From the NCBI RefSeq assembly GCF_024732245.1, contig NZ_CP093845.1, positions 2,604,001 to 2,668,000 of the forward strand: a stretch of 64,000 nucleotides of DNA, in the 5' to 3' direction. A program made the position numbers and the translations under genes. Shown here piece by piece: positions 55,933 through 64,000 of this stretch (positions are counted from its first letter, which is position 1; every line of letters begins with the position of its first letter). The DNA is from Dietzia sp. B32. GTDB taxonomy: Bacteria; Actinomycetota; Actinomycetes; Mycobacteriales; Mycobacteriaceae. Below the pieces are notes generated by a model. That model was given only the letters and a program-made list of their open reading frames with translations. It did not search any database and was not told where the DNA came from.

Positions 55933-56456
55933 CGCCCCGTCCGGCCCGCACGACGTGTAACAACTGCGCCGATCCCGTTAAGTTGAGCGCTTAACGGAGT
56001 GCGCTCCGGTCCGGGCTACGCTGGTCCGGGAATCGTCGGGTGACCTGCGGATCAGTGGCGACGTGATCTCCGCCACATTCTCATAATGTGATTCTCCGCG
56101 TCCGCAGCTTAGGTATGCCTGCCACCTGCAGAAATGTAATTCAGTCCGTGTGTTGAGCACGTGTCAACATGAGAACGGCCTTGTCCGGGGCGGGGCCATC
56201 TGGTTGTATTCCTTATGTCCGAGCCAGAGGGATGCGGACACCGGATACAGCTGAGGGGCTGTGAGGGGCCGGTGTCTGGTATCGGTTCGGGAACCGTGCT
56301 GCGGGGGTCTGAGGGGGCCCGATCCGCGTGCGAGGGACGTCGGGAGGGGCTGCGCATGCCGCGGCCCCTCCGGTCATTTCGGCACATCCCGGATCGTGCG
56401 CGATCGGGACGCGAGCGGAAGTCCTCGTCGTCGTACCCCCTGGGTACCCTCTAGGC
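55933..56456 (+). other. 524-base intergenic region with palindromes and hairpins
   Basis: No convincing gene is present. It holds a perfect inverted repeat CCGTTAAG-N7-CTTAACGG at 55975-55997, a palindrome TGTTGA-N7-TCAACA at 56151-56169, a hairpin GACACCGG...CCGGTGTC at 56237-56276 with an inner ACAG/CTGT stem, CGGTTCGGGAACCG at 56283-56296, and a terminator-like hairpin GGAGGGGC...GCCCCTCC at 56343-56371 followed by ATTTC. Since dnaX looks leaderless, these structures may belong to a separate small RNA. The 79-residue ORF at 56215 has no recognisable features. Confidence 0.45.
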
Positions 56457-59210
56457 GTGGCCCTCTATCGGAAGTATCGCCCCGCCTCCTTCGCCGAGGT
56501 CGTGGGCCAGGAGCACGTCACCGACCCGCTCTCGGTGGCGCTGTCCTCCGGTCGTATCAACCACGCCTACCTCTTCTCCGGCCCGCGCGGCTGCGGCAAG
56601 ACCTCGTCCGCCCGCATCCTGGCCCGGTCGCTCAACTGCGTGCACGGCCCCACCGCCACCCCGTGCGGTGAGTGCGACTCGTGCGTGGCGCTCGCGCCCG
56701 GCGGCAACGGGACCCTCGACGTCACCGAGCTCGACGCGGCCAGCCACGGCGGCGTCGACGACACGCGTGACCTGCGCGAGCGGGCCTTCTTCGCGCCGGC
56801 GTCGTCGCGGTATCGGGTGCTCATCATCGACGAGGCCCACATGGTCACCAACGCGGGCTTCAACGCGCTGCTGAAGATCGTGGAGGAGCCGCCGGAGCAC
56901 CTCATCTTCATCTTCGCGACCACCGAGCCGGAGAAGGTCCTGCCGACCATCCGCTCGCGCACGCACCACTACCCGTTCCGGCTGCTCACGCCCACGTCTA
57001 TGAGGGGGCTGCTCGAGCGGATCTGTGAGCAGGAGGGTGTGCAGGTCGAGCCGACCGTGTTCCCGCTGGTCATCCGGTCCGGTGGGGGATCTCCGCGCGA
57101 CACGCTCAGTGTGCTGGACCAGCTCATGGCCGGCGCCGGCGACGAGGGCATCACCTATCCGCGCGCGGTGAGCCTGCTCGGGGCCACCGAGGTCGCGCTC
57201 ATCGACGACACGGTGGACGCGCTGGCCGCCGGCGACGGGGCCACGCTGTTCCGGACCGTCGACAAGGTGGTCGAGGCGGGGCACGATCCGCGCCGGTTCG
57301 CCGCCGATCTGCTGCAGCGCCTGCGGGACCTCATCATGGTGCAGTCCGTCCCGCAGGCGATCGAGCGTGGGCTCGTCGACGCGCCGGTGGAGCAGGCCGA
57401 GACCATGCGCCGCCAGGCCGAGAATATCGGGCCCGCGACGCTCGCACGATGCGCCGACATGGTGCACGAGGGCATGGGGTCGATGCGGGGGGCGACCTCG
57501 CCGCGGCTGCTGCTGGAGATCCTCTGCGCCAAACTGCTGCTGCCTTCGGCCGACGACTCCATGATCGCGCTGCTGCAGCGGGTCGAGTCGCTCGAGTCGG
57601 GCGCGGTGCGTCCGGCCGCCGTGACGGGCGCCGTCGGCGATGGTGGAGCCGCGCCGGGGGGAACACCCCAGGGTGACGACGACGAGTCCCGCCCCGGCCC
57701 CGCCGGCGGACCGGCACCGCAGGACCCGGGACAGGCCGACCGGCGTCCGAAGTTCGTACGCCGGTCCCAGCAGCAGTCCGCGCCGGCCGCAGAGCAGCCG
57801 ACGCCGCAGGCTCCCGAGCCCTCTCCTGCTGTACCGAACGCGCCCGCACAGCCCGATCAGCCCGAGCGGCCCACGCAGCCCACACAGCCCGATCAATCCG
57901 CGCAGGTGGATCAGCCCGCACCGCCCGATCAGCCCACACAGCCCGATCAGCCCGCACCGAGCAGCCCCGCCATGGCGGCCGACCCCGCGGCCCCAGCCGT
58001 GCCCGCGGCGTCCGTCGCGGAGCAGATCGCGGCCAATCGGACTTCCGAGTCGGAGTCGTGGCAGACAACACAGCCTCCGCAGGAGGAACAGGCTCCGCCG
58101 GCGGGACAGGTGCCGCAGGCACGACAGGCGCCGCAGGCGGGACAGGCGCCGCCGACGGGACAGGCGCCGCAGGCTGACCGGGATCCGCAGACGGGACAGG
58201 CACCGCAGGCAGGAAAGGCACCGCGGACGGACCAGGCCCCCCGGGACCCGCAGCCAGTCCGGCCGGGTCAGCCGCCGGGGGCAGAGCAGCGGCCGACGAG
58301 CGGCGATTCAGCCACTCCTGTGTCCGCTCCCGCTGCGGGCCCCGCCGCCGCGTCCGCTCCCACCGAGCCGGGGCCGGCGGCCTCCACACCGGCTCCGTCT
58401 ACACCGGCTTCGTCGACACCGGCGGCGTCGGTACCTGCGGAGACCGACGACCCCTGGCGCGACGAGCGCTCACCCACGCCGGTGGCGTCGGCTCCGGAGC
58501 AGGCGACGTCCGAGCTGGATCCGGCGCCGCAGCCCGGGTCGGCCTCCGCCCCCGCGGCGGGAGCGCCCGGCATCGAGGCCGAGGACATCCGCCGTGCCTG
58601 GCCCGCCATCCGCGACGCGGTGCGCACCCGCACCCGCACGGTGGAGGTCATGCTCGCCGGCGCGACGGTCGCGGGAGTGGACGGCCGGGTGATCCACCTG
58701 GTGCACGACTATGCGCCGCTGGCCAAGCGACTCTCGCAGCCACACAACGCCACCGCGATCACCGACTCGATCGCCGAAGTCGTGGGCGGTGACTGGACCA
58801 TCCGCTGCACCTCCGGCAGCGCGCCCGCTGCGGCGGGCGGCGCTCCGGCCCCCGCCGACGGGGCACCTCCGGCACCCGGTCGGGGGTCCGCCGCGGGCCC
58901 TACTGACGCCCCCGGCGCGCCCCAGCAGGGCGAGCCGCGGGGCTGGGAGCGCCGACTCCGCGGGACAGATGTCGGGCAGGGCAGGGCCGGCGGTCGCGCG
59001 GGCGGTGGGGACGACGACATCCCGCCCCCGCCGGAGGAGCCCGGGCCGGAACCGGGCGAGCCGAACAGCCCGCCCCCGCCGCCCGTCAGCGAGGAGGAGA
59101 TGGTGGACGAGGCACGCAGCGGTCCACAGAACCTCGACCACCGGACCGGTGAGGACATCGCGTTGGCCCTGCTCAAGGAGCACCTCGGGGCCCGTCCGCT
59201 CGAGCGCTGA
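56457..59210 (+). CDS. dnaX: DNA polymerase III subunit gamma/tau
   Basis: A 917-residue clamp-loader ATPase. It opens 'VALYRKYRPASFAEVVGQEHV'-like within residues 1-20. Walker A 'GPRGCGKTSSARIL' (43-56) is followed by the zinc module 'CGECDSCVAL', Walker B 'IDEAHMVTNAGF' and the sensor region 'IRSRTHHYPFRLL'. The three AAA+ domains end near residue 365. A very long Pro/Gln/Ala-rich linker with short repeats follows, then a C-terminal folded domain ('RRAWPAIRDAVRTRTRTVEVML') and a Pro-rich tail. GTG 56457 is supported by TACCCT 6 bases upstream, and 'ALYRKYRP' is the usual N-terminus, so the longer frame from 56328 is rejected. Confidence 0.94.
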   Translation: MALYRKYRPASFAEVVGQEHVTDPLSVALSSGRINHAYLFSGPRGCGKTSSARILARSLNCVHGPTATPCGECDSCVALAPGGNGTLDVTELDAASHGGVDDTRDLRERAFFAPASSRYRVLIIDEAHMVTNAGFNALLKIVEEPPEHLIFIFATTEPEKVLPTIRSRTHHYPFRLLTPTSMRGLLERICEQEGVQVEPTVFPLVIRSGGGSPRDTLSVLDQLMAGAGDEGITYPRAVSLLGATEVALIDDTVDALAAGDGATLFRTVDKVVEAGHDPRRFAADLLQRLRDLIMVQSVPQAIERGLVDAPVEQAETMRRQAENIGPATLARCADMVHEGMGSMRGATSPRLLLEILCAKLLLPSADDSMIALLQRVESLESGAVRPAAVTGAVGDGGAAPGGTPQGDDDESRPGPAGGPAPQDPGQADRRPKFVRRSQQQSAPAAEQPTPQAPEPSPAVPNAPAQPDQPERPTQPTQPDQSAQVDQPAPPDQPTQPDQPAPSSPAMAADPAAPAVPAASVAEQIAANRTSESESWQTTQPPQEEQAPPAGQVPQARQAPQAGQAPPTGQAPQADRDPQTGQAPQAGKAPRTDQAPRDPQPVRPGQPPGAEQRPTSGDSATPVSAPAAGPAAASAPTEPGPAASTPAPSTPASSTPAASVPAETDDPWRDERSPTPVASAPEQATSELDPAPQPGSASAPAAGAPGIEAEDIRRAWPAIRDAVRTRTRTVEVMLAGATVAGVDGRVIHLVHDYAPLAKRLSQPHNATAITDSIAEVVGGDWTIRCTSGSAPAAAGGAPAPADGAPPAPGRGSAAGPTDAPGAPQQGEPRGWERRLRGTDVGQGRAGGRAGGGDDDIPPPPEEPGPEPGEPNSPPPPPVSEEEMVDEARSGPQNLDHRTGEDIALALLKEHLGARPLER
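57840..58226 (+). repeat. Short tandem coding repeats in the dnaX linker
   Basis: About 57840-57960 contains repeated CCCGATCAGCCC-type units (Gln-Pro-Asp-Gln-Pro). About 58092-58226 contains GGACAGGCGCCGCAGGC-type units (Gly-Gln-Ala-Pro-Gln). Both keep the reading frame. Confidence 0.75.
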
Positions 59211-59378
59211 CCCACCCGGCCCGCCGCGCGCCGGGGCACGGTGTCCTACCGGACGGTTACGCTGGGATGTGACCGACCGGGGCCGCCCCGGCAGGTTCAG
59301 GCCCGTTCAACGAGTATGAACCCCGTACAACGAGGATGAACTCAGCACTGCCCCGCACACCGCCGAAAGGACCCCGCC

Positions 59379-59714
59379 ATGCAGCCCGGACCCGACATGA
59401 ACGCCCTGCTCCAGCAGGCACAGCAGATGCAGGCACAGCTCGCCGAGGCGCAGCAGCAGATCGCCGCGAGCACCGTCGACGGTCAGGCGGGCGGCGGCCT
59501 CGTCACCGTCTCCATGCGCGGCACCGGTGAGGTCACCGGCGTCACGATCGACCCGAAGGTCGTCGACCCCGAGGACATCGAGACGCTGCAGGACCTCATC
59601 GTCGGAGCGTTCGGCGACGCCCACACCAAGGTGCAGGAACTCGCCGAGTCCCGCCTCGGCCCTCTGGCCTCCGGTGGCGGCCTCGGCGACATGATGGGCG
59701 GCCTCGGCATGTGA
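59379..59714 (+). CDS. YbaB/EbfC family nucleoid-associated protein
   Basis: A 111-residue dimeric DNA-binding protein encoded between dnaX and recR, the usual place. '[23 protein letters not shown]' (from residue 7) is the N-terminal helix, then '[23 protein letters not shown]' forms the strands, and '[20 protein letters not shown]' the second helix, with a Gly/Met-rich tail. GAAAGGA lies upstream of the ATG. Confidence 0.93.
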   Translation: MQPGPDMNALLQQAQQMQAQLAEAQQQIAASTVDGQAGGGLVTVSMRGTGEVTGVTIDPKVVDPEDIETLQDLIVGAFGDAHTKVQELAESRLGPLASGGGLGDMMGGLGM

Positions 59715-59826
59715 GCCCGCGGGACCCGGCACGCCCCGGGTCCCGCCACCGGGTTCCGCTCACCTCGGAGACCCGCCACCCGTCGACGCAGCCGTCGTCG
59801 GGCCAGCAAGAGCACAGGAAAGCGCG

Positions 59827-60693
59827 ATGTACGAGGGACCGGTTCAGAACCTGATCGACGAGTTCGGCAAGCTGCCGGGCATCGGTCCGAAGTCTGCGCA
59901 GCGCCTGGCGTTCCACCTGCTGCAGGCAGAACCCGAGTCGGTTGAACGGCTCCGCTCCGCGCTTCAGGCAGTCGTCGACGGTGTCACCTACTGCGAGGTC
60001 TGCGGCACCGTCGCCGCCGCCGAGCGCTGCCGCATCTGCTCGGACCCGCGCCGCGATCCCACGCTCATCTGCGTGGTCGAGGAACCCAAGGACATCGAGG
60101 CGATCGAGCGCACCCGCGAGTTCCGCGGGCTCTACCACGTTCTCGGAGGGGCTCTCGACCCCATCAACGGCATCGGGCCCAACGAGCTGCGCATCGCCGG
60201 CCTGATGCGACGCGTGGGCGCCGACTTCGAGGGCGAGGAGGTTGCAGAGATCATCATCGCGACCGACCCCAACACCACCGGCGAGGCCACCAGCACGTAC
60301 CTGGCCCGCCTGCTGCGGCCGTTCCCCGACCTCGTGGTGAGCCGACTGGCCTCCGGTCTGCCCATGGGCGCGGACCTGGAGTTCGCCGACGAGCTCACCC
60401 TCGGCAGTGCCCTGTCAGGGCGCCGCATCCTCTCCGGCGGGACCGCTCAGGTCCCGCGCTCGGGCGGCGTGCTGCGACCCGAGCAGATCGACCCCGCCGA
60501 GCCTGCGGTGCCGACTGAGCCTCCGGTGCCAGCTGAGCCCCCGGTGACCGCCGAGCCCACGGTGGCGGCTGAGGCGGCCGAGCTGGCCGCACCCGCTCGG
60601 GATGCGGGGCCCCCGGCCCCGGAGATCGGCTACCCGGGTACCGAGTCAGAGGCCGAACAGCCTCGCGGCGTTTCCGTGCCACACCGCCCGTAG
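59827..60693 (+). CDS. recR: Recombination mediator RecR with extended C-terminus
   Basis: A 288-residue protein of RecF-pathway repair that loads RecA with RecO. '[24 protein letters not shown]' is the helix-hairpin-helix, '[16 protein letters not shown]' the four-cysteine zinc finger, and '[16 protein letters not shown]' with '[21 protein letters not shown]' the Toprim domain. Canonical RecR ends near residue 205; this one adds about 85 residues of Pro/Glu/Ala repeats ('[15 protein letters not shown]'). The last 48 bases overlap the convergent amidohydrolase gene. Confidence 0.92.
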   Translation: MYEGPVQNLIDEFGKLPGIGPKSAQRLAFHLLQAEPESVERLRSALQAVVDGVTYCEVCGTVAAAERCRICSDPRRDPTLICVVEEPKDIEAIERTREFRGLYHVLGGALDPINGIGPNELRIAGLMRRVGADFEGEEVAEIIIATDPNTTGEATSTYLARLLRPFPDLVVSRLASGLPMGADLEFADELTLGSALSGRRILSGGTAQVPRSGGVLRPEQIDPAEPAVPTEPPVPAEPPVTAEPTVAAEAAELAAPARDAGPPAPEIGYPGTESEAEQPRGVSVPHRP

Positions 60694-61575
60694 CCAGTCG
60701 TCGCCCATCCCGAGCCCGACCAGGGCCTCGAGCTGATGGGCGTACGGGTACGGGATGTTGGGGAAATCGGTCCCCAACAGGACCTTGTGTCCCAGGTCTG
60801 CCAGCCTCCCGCGCTCACCCTGAGGGAACGGCATCGTCTCCTCGACGAAGTCGGTGAACGCCATCGTCGTGTCGAGGTAGACGTTCTCGTATCGCTCGGC
60901 CAGGTCGAGGAACTCCGAGTACTCGCCCATGCCCATGTGGGCGACGATCAGCGGCAGCTCCGGGAACCTCTCGAGCACCGCGGCCACCGGCTCGGGCCCG
61001 GTGAACTCGCCCGCCACCGGGCCGGACCCACAGTGGATCACCGTCGGCACCTGCGCCTCGGTGAGCGCCCCCCACACCGGGTCGAGCAGGGGATCGCCCG
61101 GGTCGTACTCGCCCACCTGGATGTGCGACTTGAACACCTGCGCGCCGGCCTCGACAGCGTCGCGTACGTAGTCGCCCGCCGTCGGCTCGGGGTAGAACGT
61201 CGCCGTGTGCAGGCAATCCGGGTGTCGGGAGGCGAACTCCGCGGCCCACGCGTTGAGCCAGGCGCCCATCTCGGGCTTATGCGGATACAGCATCGAGGAG
61301 AACGCCAACACCCCGTACGAGCGCAGGCGCTCGACCCGCTCGTCCTCGGCCTCCCGGTACGTGATGGGCCAGGGGCGCCCGATCTTGGGGCCGGCGGCGT
61401 CGAAGTAGTTCCACACCTTGTCCAGCACTCGCGAGGGCATGAAGTGGGTGTGGACGTCGAGGATCCCCGGTAGTCCCAGGGGCTCCCAGAGGGCACGGAC
61501 CTGCGCGGCCTCGACGGCGGGATCGGGAGGGGACACGGACCCGGTGAGGGTGGCGGTGCCGTGGTGTTCACACAT
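60646..61575 (-). CDS. Amidohydrolase family (metal-dependent TIM barrel) protein
   Basis: A 309-residue amidohydrolase-2 type enzyme, a family of decarboxylases and hydrolases. '[20 protein letters not shown]' begins the barrel with the HxH metal ligands. '[21 protein letters not shown]', 'VIHCGSGPV' and '[18 protein letters not shown]' carry further histidines, and '[12 protein letters not shown]' the final aspartate. The N-terminal ~25 residues precede the domain. ATG 61575 has TACCCT 7 bases upstream. Its 3' end overlaps recR. The substrate is not predictable. Confidence 0.85.
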   Translation of the reverse strand: MCEHHGTATLTGSVSPPDPAVEAAQVRALWEPLGLPGILDVHTHFMPSRVLDKVWNYFDAAGPKIGRPWPITYREAEDERVERLRSYGVLAFSSMLYPHKPEMGAWLNAWAAEFASRHPDCLHTATFYPEPTAGDYVRDAVEAGAQVFKSHIQVGEYDPGDPLLDPVWGALTEAQVPTVIHCGSGPVAGEFTGPEPVAAVLERFPELPLIVAHMGMGEYSEFLDLAERYENVYLDTTMAFTDFVEETMPFPQGERGRLADLGHKVLLGTDFPNIPYPYAHQLEALVGLGMGDDWLRAVWHGNAARLFGL

Positions 61576-61840
61576 GTGACCGAGGGTATGTCAGCGGGGT
61601 CGAGCAACCGGACGATACGGGCGCCCCCGGTCGCGTCCACCCCCGGGCTCAATGCCCTCGCGGCCACAGAACGGCCCCTCGGTATGCGATCCGCCCTCGG
61701 GCCCCGCAGCGCGAATCAATAATCGGAGGGCGGATTGAATCGGACCGAGGAAGGTCGAGGCGGTCCGTGAGCAGCTCGAGGGCAGATCGCGATCCGAGGG
61801 GCGGATCGAGGGTTGAAGGGTGGGTCGGCGAGGGCAGAGG

Positions 61841-61880
61841 GGCCAGCTCAGTGCCGAGCGGGCCAGCTCAGCGCCGGGCG
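61841..61880. repeat. Tandem 20-bp duplication at the 3' end of gatD
   Basis: 61841-61860 and 61861-61880 are copies of GGCCAGCTCAGNGCCGNGCG with two differences. The second copy contains the gatD stop codon region; the first is outside the gene. The rest of 61576-61840 shows no gene. Confidence 0.7.
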
Positions 61881-62701
61881 GCCGCGATCCGCTCGCGGCG
61901 CAGCTGCTCGACCGCCGGGACCTCGACCGGCGGCAGCGAGTCCACCCCCAGCGCGCGGCACAGCAGGAGGTCGGCCAGCTCGGGATTGCGGGCCAGCGCC
62001 GGCCCGTGCATGTAGGTGGCGATGATCGACCCCTGCACCACGCCCTCGACCAGCCCGCCGGCGGGGACCTGCTGGCCGGCCGGGACGCCGTTGCCGACCC
62101 CGGAGGTCACGCGGCCCAGCGGGGTGGCGTCCGGGCCCAGGACAGTGGCGCCCATGTGGTTCTCGAAGCCCGTCAGCGGCTGCGTCAGGCCCGCGACCTG
62201 CGGCGCCACCACCAACTCGCCGATCGAGCGGGAGGCCTGCGGCGTCGTGGTGACGTCCAGCAGGCCGAGGCCGGGCGCACGGGAACCGTCGGAGACCACG
62301 AACCACTCGCCGAACACCTGCATCCCGGCACAGATCGCCAGGACCGGCGCGCCGCGCTCCACCGCCCGCTGCAGCCCCGGCGACGCGGACAGGTGCCGGG
62401 ACGCCAGCTTCTGCGCCGCGTCCTCGCCGCCGCCCACGGTGTAGAGGTCGCACGAGTCGGGGACCTCGTCCTCCAGGGTGATGCGCACGATCTCGGCGTC
62501 GTATCCGCGCCACCTCAGGCGCTGGCGCAGGACCAACGAGTTGCCGTCGTCGCCGTAGGTACCCATGACGTCCGGCAGGACTAGGCCGATCCGCACGGTC
62601 GACTCGGTGGGCCGGGCCGAGTCCGCGGCGACGGTGTCCAGCGGTGAGGCCGAGGCGCCGGCGTCGCGGCCCCCGGCGTTGCGCGGGTCCTGAGTAGTCA
62701 T
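61868..62701 (-). CDS. gatD: Lipid II isoglutaminyl synthase, glutamine amidotransferase subunit
   Basis: A 277-residue class I (CobB/CobQ-like) glutaminase that feeds ammonia to MurT for amidation of D-glutamate in lipid II. 'RIGLVLPDVMGTYGDDGNSLVLRQRLRWRG' (from residue 37) opens the domain; the nucleophile cysteine is in 'AICAGMQVFGEWF'. 'LTGFENHMGATVLG' and 'IATYMHGPALARNPELADLLL' with the catalytic histidine complete it. The first ~35 residues are a disordered extension. ATG 62701 overlaps the murT stop by 4 bases, fitting a tight complex of the two proteins. Confidence 0.93.
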   Translation of the reverse strand: MTTQDPRNAGGRDAGASASPLDTVAADSARPTESTVRIGLVLPDVMGTYGDDGNSLVLRQRLRWRGYDAEIVRITLEDEVPDSCDLYTVGGGEDAAQKLASRHLSASPGLQRAVERGAPVLAICAGMQVFGEWFVVSDGSRAPGLGLLDVTTTPQASRSIGELVVAPQVAGLTQPLTGFENHMGATVLGPDATPLGRVTSGVGNGVPAGQQVPAGGLVEGVVQGSIIATYMHGPALARNPELADLLLCRALGVDSLPPVEVPAVEQLRRERIAAARR

Positions 62702-64000
62702 GACTGGGTCCCTCCCGTCTGAGCCTTTCCCGTCGCGGCGATCGCCCGCCCCAGATCGCGGAACGCGGTGTAATTGGCCAGCACCTCCACGCGCCCGGGT
62801 GGGCAGCGGCGGATCGCGGTCAGCGGGTCCGGCTCCAGCTGGTGCTCGACCCCGGCGTAACTCAGCCGTACCGACAGGTCGGCGGCGCGCTCACCCGCGG
62901 CGTACACGGGCACGCCCTCGAAGCTCTCGAAGCGCACGTCCCACAACCACGACAGGTCCACGCCGTCGGCGACCTGCCCGTTGACCGCGATAACCAGGCC
63001 GTCGGCGGAGGTGTCGATCATGCCGAGCGCCTCCTGCCAGCCGGCCGGGTTCTTGGCCAACAGCAGGTGGGCGGCCCGCCCGTCCACGTCGACGGTCGAG
63101 TAGCGTCCGGCCACGTCGTCGACCTGCTCCACCGCCCGGACGGCGGCGGCGGGGTCGGCGCCCATCGCCACGGCGGCGGCGACGGCCTGCGCGGCGTTGC
63201 CCCGGTTGGCCCGCCCCGGGATGGCCAGAGTCATGGGGGCGCTGAACCCGTCGGGCCCGTGGATGGCCTCGTCGTCGACCCACCAGTCCGGTTCGGGCCG
63301 CTCGAACGTCCGGCCGTCGGGCAGCGTGCCCTCGGACCGCCACCGCACGGCCCCGGTGGAGTCCACCGTCCGCGAGATGGGTTCGCCGGTGCGCGGGCAG
63401 CTCACCGAGTCGCCCGCCCACGCGGACCCTGCGGCCACCCAGACCACGGACGGGTTGTCGTACGCCACGGAGGTGATCATCACGTCGTCGCAGTTCGCCA
63501 CCACCGTCGCCTGCGGCTGCGCGGCCACCCCGGCCCGCAGCCGGCGCTCGATGGCGTTGATCTCCCCGACCCTGTCCAGCTGATCGCGGCTGAGGTTGAG
63601 CAGGACGATCGCCTCGGGCGCCGTGTTCTCCGCGACCGCGGGCGTGTGGAGCTCGTCGACCTCGATGGCGGCCAACCCGGCCACCCGGTCGGCCCCGAGA
63701 GCGGACACGATCCCGGCGTCCATGTTGTCGCCGTTCGCGTTCGAGGCGACCCGGCCCACGGTCGACAGGGCGGAGGCGGCCATCCTCGTCGTCGTCGACT
63801 TCCCGTTGGTCCCCGTGACGAGCACGGTCCGGCGGCCCGCCGCGAGTTGGCGCATGAGACCCGGGTCGAGCTTCAGCGCCACCAGACCGCCGATCATCCC
63901 GCCCGACCCGCGCCCCGACACCCGGGACGCCCAGGTCGCCAACCGGGAGACGGCCACGGCGGCCCGGCCGCGGGGGGTGAGTGCGGTGATCGCGCGGGAA
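62698..64000 (-). CDS. murT: Lipid II isoglutaminyl synthase, Mur ligase-like subunit (5' end probably outside window)
   Basis: An ATP-dependent Mur-ligase-type enzyme that, with GatD, converts lipid II glutamate to isoglutamine. 'RTVLVTGTNGKSTTTRMAA' holds the P-loop, 'AIEVDELHTP' and 'LLNLSRDQLDRVGEI' the central domain, and 'RYSTVDVDGRAAHLLLAKNPAGWQE' starts the C-terminal DUF1727 domain. A cysteine-containing segment 'VSCPRTGEPI' in the middle may be half of the zinc-ribbon insert seen in the family. GTG 63957 is the first in-window start, but the frame stays open to base 64000 with family-like residues ('PRGRAAVAVSRLATW'), so the true start probably lies just beyond. Confidence 0.92.
   Translation of the reverse strand, partial: SRAITALTPRGRAAVAVSRLATWASRVSGRGSGGMIGGLVALKLDPGLMRQLAAGRRTVLVTGTNGKSTTTRMAASALSTVGRVASNANGDNMDAGIVSALGADRVAGLAAIEVDELHTPAVAENTAPEAIVLLNLSRDQLDRVGEINAIERRLRAGVAAQPQATVVANCDDVMITSVAYDNPSVVWVAAGSAWAGDSVSCPRTGEPISRTVDSTGAVRWRSEGTLPDGRTFERPEPDWWVDDEAIHGPDGFSAPMTLAIPGRANRGNAAQAVAAAVAMGADPAAAVRAVEQVDDVAGRYSTVDVDGRAAHLLLAKNPAGWQEALGMIDTSADGLVIAVNGQVADGVDLSWLWDVRFESFEGVPVYAAGERAADLSVRLSYAGVEHQLEPDPLTAIRRCPPGRVEVLANYTAFRDLGRAIAATGKAQTGGTQS

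Noticed and set aside
56109-56127. TTAGGTATGCCTGCC resembling an iron-regulator box
   Set aside because: Only about 11 of 19 positions match, one half is absent, and no iron gene is nearby.
56215-56454. 79-codon ORF upstream of dnaX
   Set aside because: Arg/Ser-rich composition, overlaps strong RNA-like hairpins, no ribosome site; probably non-coding.

Overview
The window is high-GC (roughly 70%) actinobacterial chromosome. The gene set points to the mycolic-acid group (Mycobacteriales). It has the permease of the galactan exporter (Wzm) at the left edge, the GatD/MurT lipid II amidation pair at the right edge, the actinobacterial TadA-associated protein beside tadA, and an order dnaX - ybaB - recR - gatD - murT that resembles mycobacteria and rhodococci. 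Dietzia or a near relative is my best guess, from memory of the families only. I see no prophage, IS element, transposase or CRISPR array. Essentially everything looks like core or slowly changing accessory chromosome.

Layout. 1-6.8 kb: galactan exporter permease (partial), an MDR oxidoreductase, a polysaccharide pyruvyl transferase coupled to a small protein, a nitronate-monooxygenase-like enzyme coupled to a PadR regulator, an SRPBCC protein and a quinone oxidoreductase. 6.9-11.5 kb: tRNA-Ser(UGA), a lipoprotein esterase, a secreted 5'-nucleotidase-like protein that appears to have lost its metal ligands, a HisC/Pat aminotransferase, tRNA-Ser(GCU) and tRNA-Arg(ACG). 11.5-16.8 kb: a PadR/membrane-protein pair, an MpaB-type oxygenase, gamma-glutamyltransferase and a DMT exporter. 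16.7-21.7 kb: an NrtR-type Nudix regulator facing an operon of a YbjN-like protein and an ADP-ribosylglycohydrolase, then a large DUF2339 membrane protein. 21.8-31.3 kb: GH65 enzyme, small membrane proteins, VIT-family transporter, P450, a glycolipid-binding-like protein, tyrA, tadA with its partner, CsbD and tRNA-Ser(CGA). 31.4-37 kb: a TetR regulator and a queuosine salvage neighbourhood (tgt, yhhQ, gluQ) with a CHY zinc-finger protein and pterin dehydratase. 37.1-53.4 kb: a complete 14-gene nuoA-N complex I operon on the minus strand. 53.6-64 kb: a receiver-domain protein, tRNA-Ser(GGA), SRP RNA, an AspB-like aminotransferase, dnaX, ybaB, recR, an amidohydrolase, gatD and murT.

The nuo genes overlap by ATGA or GTGA at most junctions, as expected for one coupled transcript. 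A perfect TGTGA-N6-TCACA site lies upstream of nuoA. At least twelve genes carry a TANNNT box 6-7 bases before the start codon, which suggests widespread leaderless transcription and was used to choose starts.

Most interesting leads: (1) the TGT enzyme of the queuosine cluster lacks the three zinc cysteines; (2) the secreted 5'-nucleotidase looks like a pseudoenzyme; (3) a degenerate-Nudix NrtR regulator with twin operators controls an ADP-ribosylglycohydrolase/YbjN operon; (4) a ~60-bp palindromic element occurs twice around gluQ/PCD; (5) all four serine tRNAs lie inside this window; (6) a parS-like palindrome precedes tRNA-Ser(UGA). All calls are from reading the sequence; no database was searched.
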